A stretch of 64,000 bases of DNA from Terfezia claveryi (Eukaryota > Ascomycota > Pezizomycetes > Pezizales > Pezizaceae): assembly GCA_015179025.1 (NCBI GenBank), contig WHUX01000007.1:124001-188000 (forward strand). The letters run 5' to 3'. The position numbers were made by a program, and so were the translations under genes. The notes below the pieces were generated by a model. The model was not told the DNA's origin. It did no database searches and worked only from the letters and a program-made list of their open reading frames with translations. Shown one piece after another: positions 12,082-24,877 of this stretch. Numbering within the stretch: the first letter of the stretch is position 1; each line of letters starts with the position of its first letter.

Positions 12082-12861
12082 CACTCAACTAACCTAGGTA
12101 ACAACAGAAACAGCAAGCAAGTCCAATTACCAACGAAACCAATAAGATGCCTTTCGTCTATAGCAAGCACAGCGATCCTCGCAGACGTGTTGGCGTAGGT
12201 ATCGCAGCGACCAGCCACGGCATCAGGCCAACCATCAGATTCCGCTTCTGCGGTTTCAACTGCTTCAGGTAGATGAGGAAGAAGGTAGGCTCATCTCGCA
12301 CTTCATCGCTATTGTCCTGTATTTAACGGTAAACGTCTTGCAGCTTTTCGCCTATTCCTTCAGGATACTTCCACCCAGTAGTGCGTGTGAGTAGGCGAGG
12401 ATTGAGTTGCGTCCGTACATCCTTAATTGTTCCCATCATGGTCACGCTGCAAGAATGTCTTTTTGAAATGTCTTTTTGAGAGTTCGGCGGGGGGAAATCT
12501 GTTGTTTTCTATTTTCTGCCTCTGTTTGGGAGTTGTGATGGATGATATACCAGAAATGAAATAATGAACATAGACCACACGAAAGTCTTGCATCTTCCCA
12601 CTGCACCATTGGGCGGTGATCATCACGTATCAAGATCGATGTGCTTGAGTAAAGCTTCAACTTGCAGCACCGCATGGCAGTTCCACTCTAACCTTGGCTA
12701 CCTGCTGAATGACGAACAACTGACCTCGACAAATAAACGTTACCCCCGACGTTTACTCACTCAGCTCGATTTACACATCCAGAGGCACAGGAATACCCTC
12801 AATAAAGACGAGATAGCCCATTCTTGTACAGAGAGACATCGTCCTTCCAGCTAATTCCACC

Positions 12862-13727
12862 ATGCCGCTGAAGATCTTGGTCGTGAACCCCAACTCCACA
12901 GTAGCGATGACTGCTGCCCTGGGGCCGCTAATCTCCCCTCTCGACTTCCACAACGTAGGTCAATCCACTACGTTCCGCTCCACCTTACAAATCGTGTTCC
13001 CTGAACTCTCCTAGTGCTAACAGGCGTCTCATAGCTAGAAATAACCTACTTCACCGCACCACTCCCATCACCCCCATCCATCAACGACCACGCCACCTCC
13101 CTTATCTCCACCGAAGTCTGCCTCCCCATACTTACCGCGCAACTCAACTCTTACGATGCCTTTCTCATAGCCTGCTACAGTGAGCACACACTAGTCCCAC
13201 GTCTCCGCGCCGAAATCTCCCGCCGTAGCCTGGCGGATCAGAAATTCGTAATGGGTATATTCGAAGCAAGCATCCTACATGCGCTATCACTAGTAGACAG
13301 CACATGCGTGCACAGCGGGCCACAGGAGCCAAACCGATGGGGAATCGTGTCGACGGGAAAGGTGTGGGAGGAGTCTTTGACTGTAGGGGTCGAGAGGTTT
13401 CTTGGGATCAAGAGGGGATTGGGAATAGGTAGGTTTGCGGGTGTAGTGACTACGGGCCTGAATGCGACGGAGCTGCATGATTTTCCGAAGGAGGAAGTGG
13501 ATAGGAGGATGAAAGAGGCGGTGAGGAAGTTGTTAAGTCCGACGGATGGGTGTGGAAAGGTGACGACGGTGTGTTTGGGGTGTGCGGGAATGGTAGGGTT
13601 GGAGGAGACGGTGCATGAGGTGGGGAGGGAGTTGGGATATAAGAAGGGGGAGTTGAGAATTGTGGATGGGGTTAAAGCGGGGGTGCTGATGTTGGAGGGG
13701 TTGCTGAAGGGGAAGTATAATAAGTGA
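12862..13727 (+). CDS. DCG1: Dcg1-like hydantoin/Asp-Glu racemase family protein
   Basis: Predicted cytoplasmic cofactor-independent racemase of the Asp/Glu/hydantoin racemase superfamily; yeast DCG1 sits in the allantoin-degradation (DAL) gene set. Exons are 12862-12954 and 13035-13727, giving 261 residues (yeast Dcg1 is of similar length). The start gives MPLKILVVNPNSTVAMT, the family's N-terminal signature (V-N-P-N-[ST]). The intron has a GTAGGT donor and TAG acceptor and restores EITYFTAP. The two candidate catalytic cysteines are present: Cys78 in LIACYSEHTL and Cys214 in CLGCAGM. No targeting signal is evident. It is divergent from an NCS1 permease. Reported substrates in this family include hydantoins and related ureides; the actual substrate here is not known. 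Confidence 0.92.
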
Positions 13728-16700
13728 GGACGGCTGGCTCAGTTCAGGCACAGTTGAGGAGGTTATATCACAGGGCAGCTATAATATAATATTTCGGTCC
13801 ATGACATGAGAATGTTTGTTTTGGAGAGTGGCCTTGAGCCTGTTATGCTACCGAGGGACGACCTCTAACAATATGTATATGAGTGCTCCCGGTTGGAGTT
13901 GATACCTTTCTTTACACCGTATGTGGTAGCTTTAGAACCCACTAGAACTATTCTGTAAGGCCCAAAGCATTATTTCGGGACATCTGAAGTAGATGCAGAG
14001 GGAGTCCCTGTTGCGACACTACCTTCATATCCACGTCTTTGAAAAATACATTCAATAAGCCTTCAGGGTCTGGGAAGCTTCCTATTTCCATCCAGGGCTG
14101 CACCTAACTTTGTATCTACCTTGCCTCTGCTCCCTCTTAGTCCTGGCCTAGGCACTAAGTGCCCCCGCACAATAGTTTGCCGTCATCATCTTATCTCTAT
14201 CCCACAACCCCAAATATGTAAATCATCCCCAAAGCTGGTAGATATAGAAAACTAGGTGAGAGTGTAAGCTGCTAGAAAATCAATCTTGGGGCCTACCTGA
14301 CTGGGGGCATCAAGAGTTTATATATATCCATCCAAGCAGAAATGTCTAGATTTTTCAACTCAGCATCTCCGGTAACCCTTCCTTTATGGGTAAATGTTGT
14401 AACCTCCTCATGCGGGTCTTCAAATACTGAGAGCTAGAGACGGAGTTACCCTGAATCTCTAATTAATCTGTTCAGAAATATGAGGGTAAGTATAAGTCTG
14501 GTATACCAATTACATTCGGCACCTCTATAATAGTTAAGAATATTTGATAATTCTGTAACTCCCATGGGCTGTATAGATTGGATGTATAGCTAAATATCCA
14601 GGTTCTGAGTACCTGCCTCAAGACTACGAATTCATCGGGTATGTTTACATACATGCACCAAACAAATAGACTACGGTATCTCGTACCAAAATAACCCCAG
14701 AAGGGTAACCAGGCTAAAAGGAAATGGGAGGCACGTAATCTATTGGTGAAAACGAGAGTTGAGGGAGAAGAGGCATGAGGCATGCTTGACAGATGTATAT
14801 AATTAGTACATTTACATCGCCATCGTTGGGTTTTATTACCAAGTGCTTTGCGTGTGTTTCATGCATACTTCTGGTGATTCTAGAATGAACCCTACTATGG
14901 GAATTATTCCCTATCAGTTGGAAATCCCTCTCTACAACTGCTGTATATTCTAGAACGATTGGCAAGAGGGGGTGGTACCCTATCTCTAGATACAGAAGTG
15001 GATAGAGACCCAAGAGATGGCACCAGATTACTAGGGACTAGAGCCCCCAACAGCTGGTACCAGAAATATATTGAATTCCTAGTCTGATTGGTATAACACC
15101 CTCGTAGCATAAAATAAAAACTTTTATAGTAGTAAGTAACAGTTTCAGGGCAGTTCTGATTTTTCAGGGACCGTACAAGGAAACACTAATAAAGCGGGAG
15201 TCAGAAATACTCAACGAGTAATAAGAATATATATATATAAAATCCAATCGACCTGGCGTTAGCATTAGGGGGATTCCTCCCGCTGTGAATGTGCAACCAG
15301 CCTGTTTCCCCGTTTGGAAATCACATTGTATGTATATATAGTCTGGCGTTTTGAACTGCTTCAAGAACAATGCTTTGATACATCATGTGTTTTGTGCATG
15401 ATCGATACCGGATAGTAACGACCTCGGGTACTCCTCCGGGAATGGGTAATTTATAAGAACAAGCAAAATTCTAGCTCTACAGTACTTTAGTAGCTAGCTT
15501 ATTATGGTTTATATTCCCACAATTCCGAGACCTCTAGTACCTACCTGCTTAGTAGTAGTATTGCTGATATCATCATGGTTTCATGTTGAATAAGATTTCA
15601 ATGGAATTCAACATTCCAAGCAGTCTTGAATTACTTAAGTATCGATAAAGTATAAGTCTATGCACATGCATGTTTCGTGTTAATAGAAGAAGTCCCAATA
15701 GTCTGGCTGCCATTATACTGCCTTGCAGGTTACAATGCCTCATCAAATCCCTAACCTCCGATATCGATATCTCGGCGCAGGAGTAATTCACCGGTATGTC
15801 CCTAACCTATCTAGCTCACCAGCTAGCATGCATGCTGCGCGGCATCAACATGATTTACATACCCCATGGGATTGGTAAAGTTTATAACTCGGAAGCATTC
15901 TCCTGGCTCGAGAGTGCCCTCCTTGAACGTTCGTTGGTGGGGTGCGCCTTCAACTAGCTAGCTGCTGTGCGTTACCCTGAAACAAAATACCAACGAAATG
16001 CTCCGATCCCGAGGCTAATGGCATGAACACGCAGATCGACATCGTTTAAACGAACCATGGTAATGTAGTTACTAAAAGACGGGACCTCGTGCCACAGGAG
16101 AAGACTAGAGAACCCAGACGCAAGAAGCTTAATAGCCTATTTCGATATGTGCAGCCTGAAGCCAACGTTTGGGCGGGCCCCGGCTCGGAATGCTAGATCC
16201 GGTGTTTTTGTCCCGATTCTGCTGTTCCAAATTGTTGCAATTGGAATCGTCTGTGGGCAGACGGCTTAACGGGATCCGGAATGCTGACCGGGTGGTTCAT
16301 TCGGTTTGTTATATCGGCAACTGTAGTCTGGTTGGCTCCGGCAACTGAGTTACGGAGCGCTCTACTTTAGTAAGTCACTAAAGTACATGTACTTGGCTTG
16401 TTTCGTACACTACCCAATTTAGTAACCCCCAACTTCTTAGACCAACTAGTCTATAGACCAACGCCCAGACTAGTACTCCGTACCTGGTTTCGTAAACGTG
16501 CAGAAACTTATGTGCCAACCAACCACTAGAAACTTATATCAAAATCCTGCTTACTAGTACAGAGTGCAAAAATTGGTTTTGCACAAGACATTCAAAATAT
16601 AAAGCCCGTGATTTCAAGTCTACGTACGTACGTCTGAGACGGTACCGGCTTCTGACAGGATCGAAACACGCAGAATAAAATCGAAATTAGACGGTGGGAG

Positions 16701-19700
16701 CTCATGTTCGGTGGCGGTGGTCCCTCTTCTCCGATCACTTGAAACTTTGGTCAGAGTATATCAAAGTTTAATAAACTTGGCCGATGGTCCGATCTAGGTA
16801 ACCAGTCGTCAAACTTATTCTACTTGCTTTATCTGATCTACATGAACTCCACTCCCCCCTAGCAAGTGGCGTTCGTACGTATGTATGTATGTACCCCACC
16901 GCTCTTTCACACTCTCGCCTGGCTCTCGTCTACCGATCCAGTTCTGATCCAAAGCCCAGAACTCACGATGATCTGCTCTAGCAATACGTTGCATACCGAT
17001 AAAGCGAAGGGTGGTTGAAGCTGACTGGACCACTAGGTCTAAGTGAACCATACTTGCTACTAGGGTAAGTGGGAGGGGGGAACTCTGTATACGAGACTGC
17101 ATGTTCCAATAGCATCTATCTATCTTGCATCGAAAAATAAATTCACTGATCAATAGGTACTGATACAGTCACATGAACGATCGTCCAAGGGAATTAGTAC
17201 ATGACTCGACCATTCATACATACGTAGACTACTAACTGGCATGTAATCATAAACAAGGGGCAGGGTATAAGAGGCTGGACCGGTAACTCGCAGCCTTTGG
17301 TCATGGGAGACCAACTGCAGTAGGAGTTTTTTCGGCCATGAAGCAAGCTAGGGACGTTGTACCGGTTGGTGACGCAGGCTATAAGATGTCTGTAGACTGC
17401 AGAGTCAGTTAGTGTTGAATTGTTTACAATTCGCTGTAATACAACTATCACATGGAACACAGCTATAGACTTGACTTACTTATAGGCGGGTTTTCACTTC
17501 GGAAAAGTTAGTGATCAACAGAAGCAATTTTCTCTGGTGTATATTTATATCTCCAGCAAACAACCTGGCCGTGAAAAAAAAAGTAAAGAACTAAGTAATG
17601 TTACTTTACTTACATACTGACCACGTGATTAGAGCTTGGCGTGGATAATCTATAATATTTTAGTCCTACGAGTTTAATTTAATATGGGGCAGTTGATGTC
17701 ATTTTATCCAGTCAGTAGAAAGATTAGGGTACTGAGGTATTGGGTTGTAACGCGGGAATTTCAACTTCCCTCTAGTGGGTTTGCAGTGATAGAAGATGTA
17801 CAGTAGCTGACGATGAGTTTACCTATCAGCCCTTCGGTGAAGGGGAAGGGAGTGAAATTGAAATTAGAAACTTGCTCAACTGCCCCGCTGGCTTGCTGCA
17901 GCTTAACCCTGTTTGAACAGTCATTCTCGAAACCCCACAACCCAATTTTCGCCACGAGAGCGTTGGTTTTGTGCCAATGAGTAACTAGCTGGCTCAGCTC
18001 GCCAAAGTTGTTTTTCTGCATGCAATCTATCAATCGTAACAACCGTACATAAATGAATGGGTGGAGAACGCTGATGATGATTGATCAGGATAGAGTGCGT
18101 ATATTTGCCCCGGTTTTCAACAAGGGTCGTTGGAGAGTGTTGATAGTGACGACTCCACCTCGCAAAATCCTGCAGGACAATTTGACAGAAGGTTACCTAC
18201 ATAGTACAGCCTAGGATGGTCCCCGTGAGAGTTTGGTAAGCGGTATTAAAAACAGACCATCGTAGTCACTTAGCTGAGCCCTGTGGTCATCAACCTGGTT
18301 GTTTTAGCATGGTGTAGCCAATCGAGCCCTGAATGCAGAGTCACTTACCATTGGCCTATCTTGAATAACCCTGTGCAGTAAACCAACCATGTGCCCGAGT
18401 CCATATATTCGTTGTAATCTCGACACACATTTGGGCCAACCTTATGAAGGCATTTCGAATGCAAGACATCAATCAGTCGGGCGGGGCCAGGGTGACACCT
18501 AATATGACATCATGTCTCCAAAATTGAAGAACTTTCCCCCATTGGTGTGTAAACAATCCCATCACCATGGATAAGTTAGGTATTCTGATAGCAAACGGGG
18601 TATGCATGTGCTTCCATTTAGTTACTAGTTGGCCGGGAGGTAACCTGCATTCGGTCAAATTAATCCCGCAAGAGCTCTGTCTAGAACAAGTGCTCAGTCC
18701 TTTGGCAGATTAATTGAACAAACTCCCTCGTTCGGTTTGAGGGCATTTCAAAGCCTCTGTGTGCGCTGATGCGGCCCAGTGCATTGCAACAAGATCAGCT
18801 TTAACCTGCTCACTGTCATTATGCTCTGGCACTAGAATGAACAGCCAATATCCGCTATGGCAAACCGACTGACAAATTAAAATACTAGCACGGGGTAAGA
18901 ACACGCACAAAACATGTTTCACCAGTCATGGGATCTGAATCACGGAGGGATCTATCCTCTGTTCTGTCAATATGGATAGTTATTCCCTTTGTTAGGGCCG
19001 GATCTCAGATTGATATATTACCTCCTGTAAGACAAATGTTTGCAGGATCCATGCTGGATGCCAGTCTATGCCAGTGGCCTATACCCCTACGACCGTCTGG
19101 GAACACAGAATGCGAGTAAGTTGCATCTTATGAATATGTAATAAATTAACTGATGATCCATGCATACTTATACGTATGATTGTGATCAATTGGGCAGGTA
19201 CCTCAGGAAAGTAAGAGTAAGGAAAAAAAGTGGGGTCCGGCGCCTGTGCAATAGTGAATATGAAGGAGATAGGACGAACGTGTTGGCAGTAATGAGCGGG
19301 TCTCTCTAGTCTGCCTTTGTCATAACCTTGAGGATCAACCCCAGCGCCGGTTCTACCTCAATCGTCTCCACTTCCTACTTTCAGATACAGTCCACAAGCA
19401 CTCGATTACGGGAGGGCAGCCGGTACTGGCCGGAAATATCGGGCTGTATGGATCGAAGCAACTAGGGCGATGGAGATCGGATGAGTAAGTGAACTAACTA
19501 TTCAACAAGCTGACGTCTCACATCCCACGCCTTAGGTTGTTCTCCAGCCTATCACCAGCTGTCGCTCTCCTCAACTAAATTTACAGCCAGCTTGCAGAGT
19601 CTCGCCCCCATCCCACCATTTTGAGCTTCGCAGCCTTCATCGATAGCTAAATGTAGGTTTTACATACGCACTAACGATGGCACCATTTTCTGCCACACGC

Positions 19701-22398
19701 AAGGATGTGGATTGCTGCGGCCACACCCCCCTCCATCCCAGGCTCCCAGGCTCCCAGGCACACACACCAGTGCGTGCCCAAGCGAAAGGGAAAGTTCGGC
19801 AGGTATTTCCAATACCCTGTCTGCTGGACTAGGCTCAGTCAGATTCAAGGTCATCTCTGGCTGCTGATTCGCCAACATAGTTCCAGAAAAACGGTAACCC
19901 CCATGATCTCTGCCACACCAGAAAATAAAAAGCAGGAAGGGAATGTTGATCTTTGGCCCCAGGCGTCAGATCTACCTGTTTGTGTCTTAGCGTCCGCTCA
20001 GGTACCAGGGACGGGGAGCTTCGAAAGAAAGGCGTCTGTGCTGCCGGTATTCCATGCTGTGGTCCTTTGCTTTTTTTCCTTTGCTTTGTTCCTCACTCAT
20101 ATCATTGGGTAAAGTCATTTGGGGCAGCCACGTCGGCCATCTGGGACCAAGTCATCCCACACCTCCGCCACACAACCTGTAGAGGAAGTGGCAGTAACAA
20201 TCTGCCTTTGGTGGACTCTAGAACTGACCCCACATGAGGCAAGTACAATTTGTGAACGCTCATTAGCCTCCAGGAAAGCAAAACAAGCCGGTGAAAAATA
20301 ATATTCATCAAGTTGAGGAGACATCCATGGTGCCAGTTGGTGCTTATCATGCCTGTTGGATGCCAAGGATATTACAGTCAGGGCATTTCGCAATTCGTGC
20401 TTCATGAAAAGATTCCTCTTTGTCGGAGATTGAGGAACCAACAGGTGTTTAGCCCTTGCCGCAAGGCGGCATGGCAGGTATTCATACCTCCTGCTCAATA
20501 GATCAGGCGAGTGGGACTATATTTCCAGTTGGTGTGTGGACGAGGGGCGAAACAAAGCAAAGGCAGAGATCTCCAAACTGACCGGGTCTGTGTGGCTCGT
20601 TCAGACCCTTGTCTCATTTGTGTTGGGTGATGACAGGAAAAGTTTATCCACGGCGATTCGATACGTTGCCGATTTCTCTCCCTCGGGTGTGGATGGAGAT
20701 TAATCTAACCCCCATGGACGCAGGGATGGCGTTCTTAGTGACACACGGACGCACACCATTTTGGCACGGCTGTACGCAAAATCCCACTCATGCGAAACGC
20801 ACACAGAACATCACAACCCCATCCTCCATTTGCGGCCTTTGGCGTTTCTACATATCCGACTCAATGTGCTGCATATCAAATACTTGGCAAGGAGGGTGGG
20901 CACTATTTTGCACAGCAGAAGCCACCGCGTGGATTATATCCCCAAGCTCTCGAAAACAAAGTCTGCCGGAATTGTCTCAGCCTGTAATTTTAAACCTGGG
21001 ATGATTATACAGTACGTTACACCTGCGTGGAAGGCTTGATGATTTTCTCTGATGAACTGGATGCAAAGAGGTCGTTGGAATGGCAACTGATGGCTCTGTT
21101 GTCGCGGTCTTCAACTAACCTAATATGCCCTTGCGGGCTGTAAATTACGATCGCGATAGGTACCTAGCTGACTTGTCGGGCTTTTGTGACCAGGGTGGCA
21201 GATGGCGGATTTCTGATCAAGTGGGGTTAGGGAGAGCGAGTGAGACTGCGATCTGACCATGCTGTAATTTTGAGTTAAGTTATCGGGTACAGTACGGTTA
21301 TCGCCTGGTCCTTTCCAAGAACCTGGCAGCCCTGTCACATTCCAACGCAACAACGAATCAATAGTGTTCCAAAAAGAAAACATACTTCCATGCAGGCTCA
21401 TGCAATACGTACCCGCGCGGAGGTGCCTCCATTTTCACAAGCAGCTAGAAACCGGCTTAGACAAGCATCATCATCTTGTAACATGTATCATCCTATCCCA
21501 GCCTTGTTGACCATGCCTTGACGTTTGTCACAAACTCGGCATCAGTTGATTATGATTATGCAAGGCCACACCTACTGCATATTGTATATGCAACCTGCGT
21601 ATTGTACAACCTCCTGTACGACTCTCGGGTTATTGAAATATTGAACATTCAACTACCCTACTTTTTCTGCATTCATGGTCGCCCCCCCGCCTTCCCCATT
21701 TCCTTGCTTTTTTTCCGGACCCTGCTCTTGCTCACCTGCGGCGAGTGCGAATGGATACCGCCCACGAGCTTTTCTTCGCACATCCCTGTACATTGGCCGT
21801 CATTGTTCTATGACATCGAGGTTACTCTAACTCAGCCGCGCATGGGAACGAAGGTTTGGAGCGCATGGGTCAGTGCTTGCCTACTGCGGAATAGTATGGA
21901 TAGAAAACGGTGCCGAAACATCTCGTTTCCAACCTACACAATCGATACCCGAAGGAGAAAGGCGTAATAGAACAGGCGCAAAGTTTTGGAACTTAAGACT
22001 TGACTGGGCTAATGGGCCAAAACCGTATTACTCCATTTTATACACCATCTCCTGCAGCCGGGAGCCTCGGACATGCAACAAAAAAGAAAGACCTGTAAGA
22101 GAGAACGGCCCTCTCAAGCCCCTGCAAGCTTCCCCTGCTTAGGTGCAGAGTATAGTTACCCGTGGTCTGCCGCCTCGCTGAGTTTGGATCAAGAAATAAC
22201 TGCTCACTATATTTGGTCTGTGGTCCTTAAGATAGTTGGGCTGCCCACTTCTTCATCAACATTACCATCACCCCAGTCACGAACATCCACTTTATCTACA
22301 ACCACCGCAACATTGATCTGAACTTGTACTTGTATGTTGTATTCCATTGAAGCACGAAAGCTATTACTAACATTTCTGACAGACTCCACACACACATA
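13728..22398. other. 8.7-kb gene-poor region
   Basis: No conserved coding segment was recognised in six frames, and all open frames are short (150 codons or fewer) with no family motifs. Base composition is AT-leaning and rich in TA-containing words. No long direct or inverted repeats, tRNA boxes or transposase/reverse-transcriptase motifs were seen by eye. Heavily decayed transposon sequence is possible but not demonstrated. One copy of the motif TACTCCGTA lies at 16474-16482. Confidence 0.55.
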
Positions 22399-23391
22399 AT
22401 GCAGGCTCAACCTGTTTTCTCTAATTACATTGACTCTCATATTGACGAAGTGTCAATATATGGCAATTCAACATATCTCAACAATCACCTCAAAAAGATG
22501 CCCACGGCATACATCCAATCCCAACAGCAGCAGATGGATTATCTACATCAATGTCAGGGACAAGATGTCCGGATTGCACAACAGGAGGAGGAGTACAGCT
22601 ATGGGAGTGTAGGAATGTGGGGACTGGAGAATATGATGGAAGGAACGCAAAAGCCATACTCTGAGACTTATCAGTACTCTCGGCCTTTGCTTTCTCTAGC
22701 TACAACATTTGAGGAGCCAACATATACACCATCACATATGGATAAGAACTCGGCAATCTCGACTGCCCACCCTGATGCGGCTACTTATAGCAATGAGTCT
22801 TCTCCATTCATGAATAACTACATGCTTCCCTCTGCTCCCCGAACTCCGGTCACTCCTACAGCAGCACCGCTGCTAAATGGTCAATACTACACTGTTCCTG
22901 GCGTTCCAGGGACGTTCGTCTTGGTCCCAGTCATGGCTCGGGATCTTGAAGGCAATTATACCACTGTATTCTATCCGAAGCCTACCATATTAGATTCTTG
23001 TGTGGAGGAGAATTATTCCATGGGCTTCTCTGGGTTGGAGATAGGTTACGGGCAGAATGGGACGTACAACGTTGGAATGCAATGTGCACCCCAAGAGCAG
23101 CAGTCTTTCGAATATTTTGAGGAAAAGGGTCTGTATATGGACGACACTCAAGATGATGGCCCTGAGCTTGTGGGGATGGGCCTGTATGATGAGCCCCCAG
23201 AGCTTCTCTACTCGACCACAGCCACTCCAGAGCTTGCCCGATTAAACACTCCAGGCTTCAGCGATGGCCGGGGACTGGTACTCGAGCAAAGCTTTGGATT
23301 GCCAGAAGAGGAAGACGACGAAGAGGAAATCGAGTATGAGGAAGAAGAAGAAGAAGAAGTTGATGCTGAGCAACAGTGCATGAGATATTAG
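22399..23391 (+). CDS. Orphan protein with acidic C-terminus
   Basis: Single-exon frame of 330 residues with no recognised family. It is rich in Tyr, Gln, Ser, Pro and Thr, with a QSQQQQMDYL stretch near the N-terminus. A more ordered hydrophobic patch lies around LNGQYYTVPGVPGTFVLVPV in the middle. The C-terminus is a run of Glu/Asp of more than 20 residues ending VDAEQQCMRY. There is no signal peptide, membrane segment or zinc-binding motif. The composition resembles low-complexity regulatory or activation-domain proteins, but that is only a resemblance. It stands alone between two gene-poor stretches, which raises the possibility of a lineage-specific gene. The length and lack of stops in a repeat-poor segment support it being real. 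Confidence 0.65.
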   Translation: MQAQPVFSNYIDSHIDEVSIYGNSTYLNNHLKKMPTAYIQSQQQQMDYLHQCQGQDVRIAQQEEEYSYGSVGMWGLENMMEGTQKPYSETYQYSRPLLSLATTFEEPTYTPSHMDKNSAISTAHPDAATYSNESSPFMNNYMLPSAPRTPVTPTAAPLLNGQYYTVPGVPGTFVLVPVMARDLEGNYTTVFYPKPTILDSCVEENYSMGFSGLEIGYGQNGTYNVGMQCAPQEQQSFEYFEEKGLYMDDTQDDGPELVGMGLYDEPPELLYSTTATPELARLNTPGFSDGRGLVLEQSFGLPEEEDDEEEIEYEEEEEEEVDAEQQCMRY

Positions 23392-24857
23392 AAGCCTCAT
23401 TTGGCTCTATGAGTTGTATTATTTCCCTTCATTTTGTTATCCTGGCGTGGTCACGTTATCTTATATGAGCATACATAGCGAGGGATTGTGTCATCTTTTT
23501 TGATTTTTTTTTTTCCTGTCAGGAATCATGTTACAGGTGTTCGCGTGGTGTTTTCTCTACCTACGGTTTTTTGTTACTTTCCAATTTGTCTGGGACTGAG
23601 CCCGAGGCTCAGCCAAACGCAAGGAAGCAGAGTCGGGAGCATAAAGAAAGGGTAAAATTATGTGGCGTTTTTGTTCTTTGACTCATTTACTTCTTTTATA
23701 TCGTCGATACTAATGTTTTTCAATTTCTTGTTCGATTTATGCCGTGGCGATATGTACTCTATACATTGGGTTGGCTATCCTGTTTATCATTGGCATGCAT
23801 TTGTTTACATTTTTGAGGCGACGTTTTCAGCTTTGGGCCTCTGTTACGATATACTATGGTATGGTGGAAGTGTTTTGGGTTTCTTTGTGTTTAGGTAGCC
23901 GGGCTTACATATAGGCGTGGCATGATAGCGGGGGGTAAGGATTAGGTTTAGAGGATGTCTGGGAATTAGGAGGAAGGAAAAAGGGGATTGGAATACTATC
24001 GAACCAGCCTACTACAAATAGGCTGTTTTGTTGAACTCTTTGAGATTGCCTATTCAAGCCATTCACCGTTGTGCCATGCTATCCTTTTTGGTGCCGATTT
24101 ATCTCCGAATGGCTTGCCTGGCTGCGTCATGCGCCACAGATCATTGTTTTGCGATAGTCAGACGGAGTACAGCAATACCCTAGAAGTAGATATTAAATTG
24201 TGACACCCCTTCAAATCAAAATATCCCTACTTAAATGCCTCTAATATGCTTCAAATTCCCTCCCAAACGGCAGTGTATGGCGCCTGTACGCGCGAGCTGT
24301 ACGCCGAGCGGCGTAAAGGAAGTCCAACATGCACACGTTAATCGCTATAACTGGCATGGGGTCAATTGAGATTTAATGTTCAATACTGTGGTCCTAAATA
24401 TTGTGATTACTTGGTGTATATCAAATGTAGCTTAGCCGGTCAATGCCACCGCCCCACGGGCTGAGTCTATTAATTGCTCCTGGCAAGTCTCTATACGTAA
24501 AGATAACCAACCACACCGGCCTTGTGCCTATACTGTTACACTGATGCACGGAAATGATATAGAAGCTATGAATCGATATTTATGAAACCCTGTTCTCGTG
24601 CCATTATTATATTTTGCCTTTTTACCCGAACCGTAAAACGGGGCTAGCGGTAACGCAAATGACGGGGCGCAACACCCTAGTCTCGTAACACCCATGCATC
24701 CTCTGGTTATTATTATCATGCTCGAAGTCTTGTAGTAGTTGTTGCAAGACGTTGAGCTTGCGGTCACGTGGGTGCCAAGGAATTGAGTTCATATTTGATT
24801 ATATTTTTTTGTAAGAGGTTATTGTGGTGAAAAGTACATTTTTCGGTGGCGGCAGCC

Positions 24858-24877
24858 GGGGGGGGGGGGGGGGGGGG
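24858..24877. repeat. G20 homopolymer
   Basis: Twenty consecutive G on the plus strand, followed by GGAAGGGGCGGGAGG-type purine sequence. Such a run could form G-quadruplexes. It is also a common place for assembly error, so the exact length is uncertain. Confidence 0.85.

Larger units (their letters stand above)
9605..12861. other. 3.2-kb divergent intergenic region between permease and racemase
   Basis: Shared upstream region of the permease (minus) and the Dcg1-like gene (plus). Small open frames here have no recognisable family and no intron-extended continuation, so none is called. Three exact AGATAAG sites are listed separately. Confidence 0.55.

Noticed and set aside
16815..17153. 112-codon minus-strand frame
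   Set aside because: Looked protein-like at first, but no motif was recognised and nothing extends it on either side.
19705..20112. 135-codon open frame in the gene-poor region
   Set aside because: No family features, and overlapping frames on both strands have similar length, as expected by chance.
21518..21967. 149-codon plus-strand open frame
   Set aside because: No recognisable motif, mixed composition and no intron-extended continuation. It lies in the upstream region of the orphan gene.
13728..22398. LTR or DNA transposon in the gene-poor region
   Set aside because: No long terminal direct or inverted repeats and no reverse transcriptase, integrase or transposase motifs could be recognised. 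RIP-decayed copies remain possible.
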